A stretch of 64,000 bases of DNA, from positions 62,001 to 126,000 of the forward strand of contig NZ_FQVA01000007.1 of assembly GCF_900129095.1 (NCBI RefSeq), given 5' to 3'. The position numbers were made by a program, and so were the translations under genes. Shown one piece after another: positions 1-10,096 of this stretch. A model generated the notes under the pieces. That model did no database searches and was not told where the DNA came from. It was given only the letters and a program-made list of their open reading frames with translations. This DNA comes from Microbulbifer donghaiensis (GTDB taxonomy: Bacteria; Pseudomonadota; Gammaproteobacteria; Pseudomonadales; Cellvibrionaceae). Numbering within the stretch: the stretch's first letter is position 1; the number at the start of each line of letters is the position of its first letter.

Positions 1-858
1 GACTGCGTCGCGCGCTGGCTGCTGTACGGCATGATTGCATTGACTGCCATAGCGCCGCTGTTCAGCTACGGCATCACCATCCTGGTGTTTTCAATGCTGA
101 CGCTGGTGGTCTGTGCGCTGCTGCTGGGTATGGGCACCATCAGCGTGCTGCGCGGCTCGATTTCTGCGCGCTATTTTATGGTGGCGTGGATCACGCTGCT
201 GTCCAGCGTGATCGTCTATATGCTGAAGACCTTCGGCCTGCTGCCCCACAACGGCTTTACCCAGAATGCCTTCCAAGGAGGCGCATTGATCGAGATGGTG
301 TTGCTGTCGCTGGCCCTCGGCGCCCGCGTCGGCGAGATCCAGAAGCTCGGCTATACCGATGAGCTGTCGCGCCTCTACAACCGCCGCTATTTCGACGAGC
401 AGCTGCCACGGGAATTCAACTTGGCCGCCAGTTCCGGCACGCCGCTGTCGCTGCTGGTCCTCGACCTGGACCACTTCAAAGCCATCAACGACCGCTACGG
501 CCACCGCCACGGCGACCTCGCCATTCGTGCCGTCGGCGAACTGATCCTGAAGAAGGTGCGCAAACCGATGCTGGCCTGCCGCTACGGAGGCGAGGAATTC
601 GCGATACTGCTGCCGCGCACCAAGGGCGAACAGGCCGCAGTGCTGGCTGAGCGACTGGTGCAGCGAGTGGCGGAACTGGACTGCCACGGTATGCCGCTGA
701 CGATCAGTATCGGCGTGGCGAGCTTCGAGGGCGGCAACTTCGATGCGGCGGTGCAGCTGTTTGAGGCCGCGGATGCGGCGCTCTATCGGGCCAAGCAGGC
801 GGGGCGGAATAGAGTACTGGTGGAGGTTGTCGGTGATGTGGTGCTGGAACCCGCGTGA
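1..858 (+). CDS. GGDEF diguanylate cyclase, N-terminus cut by window edge
   Basis: The frame is open to base 1, so the start lies upstream of the window. The first ~95 visible residues are hydrophobic and look like membrane helices of a 7TMR-DISM-type sensor (inference). A GGDEF domain follows, with motif YGGEEF at about bases 583-600, a functional variant of GGDEF that makes cyclic di-GMP from GTP. The inhibitory I-site (RxxD five residues before GGEEF) reads RKPM, so product inhibition at this site is probably lost. The protein would link an unseen periplasmic or membrane signal to cyclic di-GMP. Family assignment is firm; the input signal is unknown. Confidence 0.9.
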   Translation, partial: DCVARWLLYGMIALTAIAPLFSYGITILVFSMLTLVVCALLLGMGTISVLRGSISARYFMVAWITLLSSVIVYMLKTFGLLPHNGFTQNAFQGGALIEMVLLSLALGARVGEIQKLGYTDELSRLYNRRYFDEQLPREFNLAASSGTPLSLLVLDLDHFKAINDRYGHRHGDLAIRAVGELILKKVRKPMLACRYGGEEFAILLPRTKGEQAAVLAERLVQRVAELDCHGMPLTISIGVASFEGGNFDAAVQLFEAADAALYRAKQAGRNRVLVEVVGDVVLEPA

Positions 859-1275
859 TAAGGGATCTGCTGACAAGAGATTGCGTCTATTGAGCGGAAG
901 ACGATACCTGTATTGAATCTCCCTGTGTCCGGGCATGTGCTGTCGATCACTGTATGAATGTAGTGGCTCCAGTGATGGCGGCCACAAAACAGCCCCGGCG
1001 ACAGATATTTCTGGAGTTTACGAAAAGTAAACAAAAAATCTTTATTTATCAAGGGGTTAGACTTTAGTGTTGCGATATAGGTATGTGTCGTCAGGGCTGT
1101 TGGTACACGATCGTTGAAAAGTTAAAAGTCAGTTAGGGCTCTAAGATTCAAGCGAAGTGGGTAGTGTTGACACAATTCCACGAGCGAAATATAAGTCGAT
1201 AGCAAAACGGCGTTAGGGGCACGATATAAGTGTTATGAATCTCCAGGAAATCACTTGGAAACTTAGGATAAGAAA
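859..1275. other. 417-bp intergenic region without a recognised gene
   Basis: No convincing reading frame. It becomes clearly AT-rich after about base 1020, matching the low GC of the next gene. It contains two copies of a GTTAGGG string (near 1132 and 1211) in the same orientation. A purine-rich AGGATAAG just before 1276 is the likely ribosome binding site of the next gene. No clear sigma-70 promoter was identified. Confidence 0.5.
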
Positions 1276-1980
1276 ATGAATAATCAAAAAGGAAGTGTTT
1301 TAATTGGGGCCATAGTTGTTGCAGCAATACTAGGGGTTGCATTGTTTTTTTATGTTAGTAAGTTTGAGCAAGCCAAGAAAGATTATGAGGATACTAGAAG
1401 CGCGCTTGAACACCTGAAAAAACTTAATGAAATATCTGTTTCAGAAGGAATTCAGGTAAAGCAGGCAATCTTCGAATTTGTGAATATCCCTACTGAAATA
1501 TCATTTAGATTCAAAGAAGAATATGACCGTCCTAAGGGCGGGAGTGGGGTACTCGATGAGCAGGTGGATATTCTATATAAAACAGATTACATTTTTACAT
1601 ATGGATATGACCTTGAAGATTGGGCTTGGTGTGCATCGCTGTCAGAGGTCAAGCCTAGCTTTGTAACTGTTAGAAAACCTAAAGCAATATGGACGAATAA
1701 AAACAAAAAAGTAGCCCCGAAAGAGTGGTTTACTATCGAGGGTATACATTATCAGGAAGAGCTTGGTGCAAAAATACAGAGCGATGCTGCAAATCGTTTG
1801 TCTGATAAGTTAGTTCAGATTTCCAGTAAGCATCTAAGTGATGATGCTATGAACTCTAACATGGAAAGAGCATTGAAAGAGTTCTTAATGGAAATAATGA
1901 ATTCTTCTTACGAAAAATCAAACCCAGTTAGTGGCATAGATTTCGTGACTAACCTGGACTCGGCTTGCAAGAAGATATAA
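1276..1980 (+). CDS. Hypothetical membrane-anchored protein, AT-rich
   Basis: A 234-residue protein that I do not recognise. Residues about 7-28 form one hydrophobic helix right after a short basic N-terminus, giving either an uncleaved anchor or a pilin-like leader; no prepilin glutamate at +5 is seen. Residues 30-55 are charged and probably helical or coiled. The rest is a soluble domain with one WAWC stretch and a late lysine-rich end. The start is supported by AGGATAAG upstream. Codons are far more AT-rich than in neighbours, indicating recent acquisition. A palindrome-like GCCCG/CGGGC pair follows the stop. No function is proposed. Confidence 0.6.
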   Translation: MNNQKGSVLIGAIVVAAILGVALFFYVSKFEQAKKDYEDTRSALEHLKKLNEISVSEGIQVKQAIFEFVNIPTEISFRFKEEYDRPKGGSGVLDEQVDILYKTDYIFTYGYDLEDWAWCASLSEVKPSFVTVRKPKAIWTNKNKKVAPKEWFTIEGIHYQEELGAKIQSDAANRLSDKLVQISSKHLSDDAMNSNMERALKEFLMEIMNSSYEKSNPVSGIDFVTNLDSACKKI

Positions 1981-2071
1981 GCCCGATTGCATAAAGTCAG
2001 GGTAAGGCAAAACATGCGGGCTTGGGTAAATTGTCCTCTTTCTTGTTTGGGTCAGAAAAGTCGCCAATTCA

Positions 2072-2308
2072 CCGCTCAGTCAGGATTACTGTCATTTAGC
2101 GTTTGATGTTTCCGAGGAGAATTTCAACGCGATTTCTGAAAAGCTTCGCGCAGCAAATGTGGTTGAATGGAAGCAAAGTAGGAGTGAAGGGAATTCACGG
2201 TATTTTTTAGATCCTAACGGCCATAAATTTGAGATTCATAGTGGTTGCTTAGACAGTCGTTTGGAGTCTCTCAAATTCAGCCCGTATCAAGGCCTGGTAT
2301 GGATGTAG
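2072..2308 (+). pseudogene. Remnant of a FosA-like (VOC/glyoxalase) fosfomycin resistance gene
   Basis: In the frame ending at the TAG at 2306-2308 the translation reads YCHLAFDVSEENF, then YFLDPNGHKFEIHSG, and ends near FSPYQGLVWM. This matches the C-terminal half of FosA/FosX-type vicinal-oxygen-chelate proteins, including the metal-binding His (in YCHLAFDV) and the metal-binding Glu (in KFEIHSG). The N-terminal half with the first metal His is missing: an in-frame TAA lies at 2027-2029 and there is no plausible start codon. It is therefore a decayed fragment. It lies just upstream of an aminoglycoside acetyltransferase-like gene. Confidence 0.7.
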
Positions 2309-2398
2309 GCAATCATTGCAAGTCAATCAACTTCGCGTTTTCGGCGCCGTGTGTGCTAAGGCGCTGATCCGTGGCGTAATGCTGCTTAGGAGTGTTTT

Positions 2399-2866
2399 GT
2401 GTCGCTGGTGATTCACCATCTCAAGCCTGACGATGTCTCTCTGATGGAGGCGCTGTCCTCGGTATTCGGCGAGGCCTTTGGCGACGCGGACACCTACACC
2501 GGGAATCGTCCGAGTGCGGATTACCTTCGGCGGCTGCTGGGTGGTGACTCTTTCATTGCGCTGGCCGCCTTGAAGAATGGCAGTGTTGTCGGTGGCATTG
2601 CGGCCTACGAGCTTAGAAAGTTTGAACAAGAGCGCAGTGAAGTCTATATCTACGATCTAGCCGTCTCAGCGGCACACCGGCGCGAAGGTATTGCGACGAG
2701 GTTGATCGAAGAACTGAAGAGGGTCGCGGCAGAGCGCGGGGCTTATGTCGTCTTCGTCCAGGCCGATACCGGCATCGAGGACGAGCCCGCCATCGCGCTG
2801 TATACGAAATTGGGAACGCGTGAAGATGTTCTGCACTTCGACATTGCAGTTGATGGGAACAATTGA
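2399..2866 (+). CDS. AAC(3)-I family aminoglycoside N-acetyltransferase-like GNAT protein
   Basis: A 155-residue GNAT protein. It transfers acetyl from acetyl-CoA; in the AAC(3)-I family the acceptor is the 3-amino group of gentamicin-type aminoglycosides. The resemblance to AAC(3)-Ia is close along the whole length: [29 protein letters not shown], the acetyl-CoA loop [11 protein letters not shown], then VQAD and ALYTKLG. The length is typical. The start is a GTG at 2399 preceded by TAGGAG at 2387-2392. In the chromosome such genes may be cryptic or act on other amines, so actual resistance is inference. No integron attC site or integrase was recognised nearby. Confidence 0.85.
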   Translation: MSLVIHHLKPDDVSLMEALSSVFGEAFGDADTYTGNRPSADYLRRLLGGDSFIALAALKNGSVVGGIAAYELRKFEQERSEVYIYDLAVSAAHRREGIATRLIEELKRVAAERGAYVVFVQADTGIEDEPAIALYTKLGTREDVLHFDIAVDGNN

Positions 2867-2946
2867 CGCGGCGTGACAACCGCTTCCAGGGAACAATCCG
2901 CTACGCGACCCTGGAATATAAACTCACGAAAAATCGGACACTGATA

Positions 2947-3411
2947 ATGCCACTTCTATCCGGCGGCTGCGCCTGCGGCAAGGTCCGCTACGAGTGCTCG
3001 GAAAAACCGATAGTACAGCTGATCTGCCATTGCCGCGACTGCCAGCACGCCAGCGGTGCTGCGTTCGCGGCCACGATGTTCGTGCCGGCCGATCGGCTGG
3101 ATTACAAGATTGAGACCGAGTTGCACTTCTACGATGTGCAGGCGGAAAGCGGGCGCACGCTGCGCAGGAATTCCTGTGGTGAGTGCGGCTCGCCGATATC
3201 GGCGCACTGGCCGGACATGCAGGGGGTGGTGTTGCTGGCCGTGGGTGGCCTCGATGATCAGAGCATGTTCCAGCCCACCCACGAGGTGTGGGTCTCCCGT
3301 GCGGAGGCCTGGCATCCCTTCCTGCCGGATACCATCAAGCTGGATGAGGGGCCCACGGACGATGTGGTGCGCGATCCGTTGCGAGCCTATTTCTCTTCGC
3401 GCCAGGGCTGA
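2947..3411 (+). CDS. GFA / CENP-V family zinc protein
   Basis: A 154-residue member of the GFA family (glutathione-dependent formaldehyde-activating enzyme type). Zinc ligands are visible as GGCACGKVRY near the N-terminus, CHCRDCQ, and a C-G-E-C-G pair in the middle. Most such proteins lack a proven reaction; binding of glutathione or formaldehyde adducts is only a family hypothesis. The start at 2947 is chosen because the conserved domain begins immediately with MPLLSGGCACG; the frame runs open upstream to 2863 but those residues are unlike the family. It is 80 bp from the preceding acetyltransferase and may be separately transcribed. Confidence 0.85.
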   Translation: MPLLSGGCACGKVRYECSEKPIVQLICHCRDCQHASGAAFAATMFVPADRLDYKIETELHFYDVQAESGRTLRRNSCGECGSPISAHWPDMQGVVLLAVGGLDDQSMFQPTHEVWVSRAEAWHPFLPDTIKLDEGPTDDVVRDPLRAYFSSRQG

Positions 3412-3464
3412 TTTCCCGCGCGCGGTGGCTGATATACCGTCCGCCGAAGCTGAAGGCTCTGACG

Positions 3465-4139
3465 CTATTTTTGCGCGGTCATGCCCTTGGCCCACTGCTT
3501 GGTGATATTGAAAAAGAGCGAGGACTCTTTGCCGGTTTCCGGGTCCCGGACTTTCATCTGGTCATAGACACCGTCATCACCCTGTACCAGCGATTGGCCG
3601 ACGATCTCCAGCCCCTGCAACTGCAAAAACGCGCGCAGTTCCTGCGTGCTGTAGGTTTCGAAGGCGGTCTCTATGGTCTTGCCACTGCCGGTGGCACGGA
3701 TGGCGTCCATAAAGCCGTTCAGGGCGAACTTGTATTGTTCTGCGACCACCCGGTTGCCGAGCATCCTGTTGCAGACCATGCCCAGGTAATGGCCGGTGAG
3801 GCTGGTGAAGTTGACCGCAACGATCTTGGTGGCGGCCTGGGCGCAGGCCTTCCCGTTGCCATTGTGCATCTGGTTGATGCCGTACTTCATGATGTCATAG
3901 ACGGGATCCATGTAGGGCGCGTATCGGCGGGTCGAGGTGTAGGCCTCGCGCACGCGCTGGAAATCGGCAGTTTCCGCCTGCTCACCTTTCTGCCTCAGGG
4001 TCGCCAGTGACTGCTTGTACCAGTCACCGTTGGCATTTTCGGCCAGTGCCGCGGCATCGGGTGAGGGCGCCTGGTCGGCTGGCGTGGTACTGGCACATGC
4101 CGTGAGCAACACAAGGCTGGCGAGGACAAGGTATTTCAT
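3465..4139 (-). CDS. DUF4919 domain lipoprotein
   Basis: A 224-residue predicted lipoprotein. Signal peptide MKYLVLASLVLLTAC carries a lipobox (LTAC) with Cys15 as the lipidated residue. The remainder resembles the DUF4919 family: REAYTSTRRYAPY near residue 64, a GHYLGMVCNRM-like helix, then GSGKTIETAF and the STQELRAFL segment. The role is unknown; it is anchored to a membrane facing the periplasm. It is convergent with the GFA gene (53 bp apart). The start ATG at 4139 fits the signal peptide exactly. Confidence 0.75.
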   Translation of the reverse strand: MKYLVLASLVLLTACASTTPADQAPSPDAAALAENANGDWYKQSLATLRQKGEQAETADFQRVREAYTSTRRYAPYMDPVYDIMKYGINQMHNGNGKACAQAATKIVAVNFTSLTGHYLGMVCNRMLGNRVVAEQYKFALNGFMDAIRATGSGKTIETAFETYSTQELRAFLQLQGLEIVGQSLVQGDDGVYDQMKVRDPETGKESSLFFNITKQWAKGMTAQK

Positions 4140-4263
4140 GGCGCGGCTCCTGCAATGGCCGGTGTGGTTATTTTTTGCACTGTTGCGGTACTTGGGCTCT
4201 GTCCCGGTGGATTATCGGCCGGCTGTGCCCGCTGATCAATTTGGGGCGCAGGTATTTTTGCCG

Positions 4264-4290
4264 GTTAAAAAAAGGCAGCTTAAAGTTGCC
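4264..4290 (-). terminator. Rho-independent terminator reading leftward
   Basis: On the minus strand GGCAACT-TTA-AGCTGCC forms a 7-bp stem (one G-T pair) followed by seven T residues. It lies downstream of mmsA and just before the DUF4919 lipoprotein gene, so it would stop mmsA transcripts. Confidence 0.7.
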
Positions 4291-4326
4291 TCAGGTCGCT
4301 GACAAAGTAATGCAGTTAAAATTTAA

Positions 4327-4435
4327 GGCAAAGTGCTAGGACGAGTATTTCGAACCGTCGGCGACAGGACGTCGCCGCCGGAGCTTACAGGGATGTATTC
4401 ACAGCGATTCGAAATGGTCGTCCTAGTGCTTGGCC
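4327..4435. repeat. Nested imperfect palindrome, MITE-like element
   Basis: The outer arms 4327-4354 and 4408-4435 are inverted copies with few mismatches (both contain CTAGGACGA and TTCGAA). Inside lies a perfect hairpin, GGCGAC-aggac-GTCGCC (4360-4376). No gene is present. The layout resembles a small non-autonomous mobile or REP-like element. It sits between two terminator hairpins. Confidence 0.7.
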
Positions 4436-4483
4436 GCCACCGCACCAGCTCAGAACGGAATGCGGGGTTTATCAACAGTCTGA

Positions 4484-4505
4484 GGCAGCTTAAAGCTGCC
4501 TTTTT
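4484..4505 (+). terminator. Perfect terminator hairpin reading rightward
   Basis: GGCAGCT-taa-AGCTGCC followed by TTTTT. It is an inverted near-copy of the hairpin at 4264-4290. No plus-strand gene ends just upstream, so it may be part of the palindromic element rather than a gene terminator. Confidence 0.6.
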
Positions 4506-4528
4506 CTATTTCGGCTGTCGACGAGCAA

Positions 4529-6025
<1,497 letters not shown>

Positions 6026-6158
6026 GGATTCCTCTCTGGTCGCTTCGCTATTGGTTTATTGATTTGCGTCGTTATTGTTTTGCATCGTTATTTTTTGGGG
6101 CAGGCAATTCCATTTGGGAAGTCGCCTGCTGAAGATCAGTCACCGCAGTGTGCGGCAA

Positions 6159-7958
<1,800 letters not shown>

Positions 7959-8044
7959 GGTGGCGGAGTATACCGCGGGGGAGCCCACAATGTGGCGGGG
8001 CTGTCATCACCGCTGTCGAAAAAATAAACTAAAATCCGGCGCTT

Positions 8045-8074
8045 TTGTTTTGTGATGGGGTTCACGTTTATAAT
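8045..8074 (+). promoter_or_regulatory. Likely sigma-70 promoter of the small lipoprotein gene
   Basis: A consensus -10 TATAAT at 8069-8074 with a possible -35 TTGTTT at 8045-8050 (18-bp spacer), about 35 bp before the ATG at 8109. It lies between divergent recQ and the lipoprotein gene. Confidence 0.5.
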
Positions 8075-8108
8075 CGTTGCGTCACAGCGACAAGCTAAGG
8101 ATAAGGCT

Positions 8109-8543
8109 ATGCGTGCTTCAATAATGCTGTCTTTGCTGCTGGCGATCGGGCTGGGAAGCCTAGCCGGTTGCTCCACGACTCCCCCGCGGACGCTGGTTCA
8201 GTCCGCACTCGCAGACACCCATCTTGGCTGGCAGCCCGCGCCGGAAAATCAGCTCGCTTACTCGGTAGCCACCGCCTCTGGCATAGCGCGGGTGGAACTG
8301 CGGCCGTTGCCGGAAAAAGTGCATACGCTGACACTCGATCTGCCGGGGATGCGCAAGGTGGAAGGGGTACAGTGGCGCGGCGATAACGGCCAGCATTCGA
8401 TGCTGTTTGACGGTGCCGGCGGCCCGGACGGGATCAGCCTGCAGAGTCGCGGCCACGGTTTCCGCCTGGAGATCCGCGGCGCCGCACTCGATCAGGTGCG
8501 CGGCGGCGGACTGCTGACGGTGATTGATTACTATCGGGGTTGA
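8109..8543 (+). CDS. Small predicted lipoprotein of unknown function
   Basis: A 144-residue protein with an N-terminal signal peptide and lipobox LAGC (Cys about residue 20), so it is probably membrane anchored in the periplasm. The mature part has alternating polar/hydrophobic strands suggestive of a small beta domain (for example LRPLPEKVHTLTLDLP). I do not recognise the family. The start at 8109 has AAGGATAAGG upstream and fits the signal peptide. It is monocistronic: a palindromic repeat follows and the next gene is convergent. Confidence 0.7.
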   Translation: MRASIMLSLLLAIGLGSLAGCSTTPPRTLVQSALADTHLGWQPAPENQLAYSVATASGIARVELRPLPEKVHTLTLDLPGMRKVEGVQWRGDNGQHSMLFDGAGGPDGISLQSRGHGFRLEIRGAALDQVRGGGLLTVIDYYRG

Positions 8544-8560
8544 GCCCTTGCCCATCGACT

Positions 8561-8617
8561 CGTCATACCGGCGCAGGCCGGTATCCATCCGGCGGGTCGG
8601 CCTGCGCCGGAATGACG
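8561..8617. repeat. REP-like palindrome between convergent genes
   Basis: Arms CGTCATACCGGCGCAGGCCG (8561-8580) and an inverted copy ending at 8617 match at 19 of 21 positions. It can form a long hairpin beyond both gene ends. A relative of it lies at 22599-22688. Confidence 0.75.
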
Positions 8618-8656
8618 GAAGAACTACGTTGGGCGCGGCCATCGCCGCTTCTGCAT

Positions 8657-9436
8657 TTACTCCTCAAACCCCAGTCCCTGCGGGCGGATCAGATACAGCT
8701 TCGGCCAGAATTTTCCCGTTACCCAGAGCCCGTTGCGCTTCCTGTCCCAGGCGATGCCGTTGGCGACGGCGTCCGGGTGACCGGCGTCCGGCGCCAGCTC
8801 CCGCAGGTCGATCACCCCTCGCACTGCCCCGCTGGCCGGATCTATCGCGATGATGCGGGTGTCCTGCCAGATATTGGCCCAGATCAGCCCCTGCGCGAAT
8901 TCCAGTTCATTGAGGTTCGACCACTGCTCACCGCCGCCGCGGACCTTGAGGCGGCGCTTGACCGCGAAGGTGTCGGGATCGCGATAGGTCAGCTCGTCGC
9001 TGCCGTTGCTCATGATCAGCTGCTCGCCGTCGCTGGTCAGCCCCCAGCCCTCGCCTGCATAGTGGCGCATACCCAGCGGCGACAGGTCGTCGGCACGATA
9101 AATCAACAGTTCGCCGGCCCGCCATGTGAGCAGGAACACCCTGTCGCCGAGAACAGTCAACCCCTCTGCGAAGCGGTTCGCAGCCAGCCATTTGCGCCTT
9201 AGGGGATTGGCGCCCGGATCTGTATACTCGGCCAGCCAGGAGCGCCCGTACTGCCCGCTGCTTTCCCACCAGCGCTGGCCGTCGTAATAGAGCCCCTGGG
9301 TAAAGTGATCCGCGGGGCGGTCGCGCTCGTCCACAGTGGCGAAGGGGGTCACTGCAAGGTTTGTCTCTGCTGCGCAGGCCAGCGGCAGCAGGGCCAGCAG
9401 CAGAAGTCTCCATTTGTGCATTAGCAGCTTTTGCAT
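8657..9436 (-). CDS. Glutaminyl-peptide cyclotransferase (glutamine cyclotransferase), exported
   Basis: A protein of about 259 residues resembling the plant/bacterial-type glutamine cyclotransferases (five-bladed propeller family). These cyclise N-terminal glutamine to pyroglutamate. Recognisable signatures: HFTQGLYYDG, ESSGQYG, EGLTVLGDRVFLLTW, GEGWGLTSDG, ELEFAQGLIWANIWQ, VANGIAWD and TGKFWPKLY. The N-terminus is a signal peptide (LLLLALLPLACAAE), pointing to the periplasm. An alternative ATG at 9421 gives a slightly shorter leader; neither has a clear Shine-Dalgarno. The start is only 9 bp from the start of the divergent DUF502 gene, so the promoters must lie inside the coding regions. 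Confidence 0.85.
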   Translation of the reverse strand: MQKLLMHKWRLLLLALLPLACAAETNLAVTPFATVDERDRPADHFTQGLYYDGQRWWESSGQYGRSWLAEYTDPGANPLRRKWLAANRFAEGLTVLGDRVFLLTWRAGELLIYRADDLSPLGMRHYAGEGWGLTSDGEQLIMSNGSDELTYRDPDTFAVKRRLKVRGGGEQWSNLNELEFAQGLIWANIWQDTRIIAIDPASGAVRGVIDLRELAPDAGHPDAVANGIAWDRKRNGLWVTGKFWPKLYLIRPQGLGFEE

Positions 9437-9445
9437 AGAGAATTT

Positions 9446-10066
9446 ATGACCAGAGTTAAAACATTTATCACCTTGACCCTCCTCGGGGGCCTGGCGGTGG
9501 TACTGCCCATCGCCATCTTTATTCTGCTGTTCCAGTGGCTGTTCGGCCAGATCAGCGAACTGGTTGCGCCGGCGGTCGTCTGGCTGGAAGCGCATACCGA
9601 GTTCAAGGATACCGTCGCCAAGCTGGCGGTGATAGCGCTGATCCTCGGCGCCTGTTTCCTGATTGGCCTGCTGGTCAAAACCAGCGTCGGTCGCTGGGCG
9701 CACCGGCACCTGGACCACTGGCTCGGTCGCCTCGCACCCGGCTACAACACCATCAAGGACCTGGTCCTGCAGTTTATCGGCGGCGGTGCCGGTGAGGGAG
9801 TGCTGTCCGGGCCGGTGGCGCGGGTGCGCATTCACGGTGCCCAGGTCCCGCTTTCGGTCACCGCCATCGTCACATCCCAGCACGCCAACGGCGATTTCAC
9901 TGTCTATGTGCCGACGGCACCGGTGCCGACCTCGGGCTTCGTCTATCACGTGCCGGCCGACTGCGTGGAAATCCTGCCGGATGTCACGGTGGAAGCAGCG
10001 ATGAAATCCATCGTTGCCTGTGGTTCCGGCAGTGCGAATCTGCTCGCACCCGCGGAACCGGCGTAA
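9446..10066 (+). CDS. DUF502 family inner membrane protein
   Basis: A 206-residue member of DUF502. Two N-terminal transmembrane helices are visible (about residues 10-35 and 55-80), followed by the conserved segment PGYNTIKDLVLQF and a soluble beta-rich region ending with TVYVPTAPVPTSGFVYHVP, the family hallmark. Function is not established. The start at 9446 is preferred because the first helix follows directly; the frame extends 15 bases upstream into the divergent gene's start region. Convergent with mnmC, 30 bp apart. Confidence 0.85.
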   Translation: MTRVKTFITLTLLGGLAVVLPIAIFILLFQWLFGQISELVAPAVVWLEAHTEFKDTVAKLAVIALILGACFLIGLLVKTSVGRWAHRHLDHWLGRLAPGYNTIKDLVLQFIGGGAGEGVLSGPVARVRIHGAQVPLSVTAIVTSQHANGDFTVYVPTAPVPTSGFVYHVPADCVEILPDVTVEAAMKSIVACGSGSANLLAPAEPA

Positions 10067-10096
10067 GCGCCAGCCGTTAGGTAGCCGCTGACCCGA

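Noticed and set aside
1130-2400. Integron cassette (attC) sites around the AAC(3)-I-type gene
   Set aside because: GTTAGGG strings occur near 1132 and 1211 but in the same orientation, without the paired inverse core site; no integrase gene is visible.
8657-9949. A longer, 430-residue version of the glutaminyl cyclase
   Set aside because: The extra N-terminal part lies opposite the DUF502 gene, is low complexity, and would put the signal peptide in the middle of the protein.
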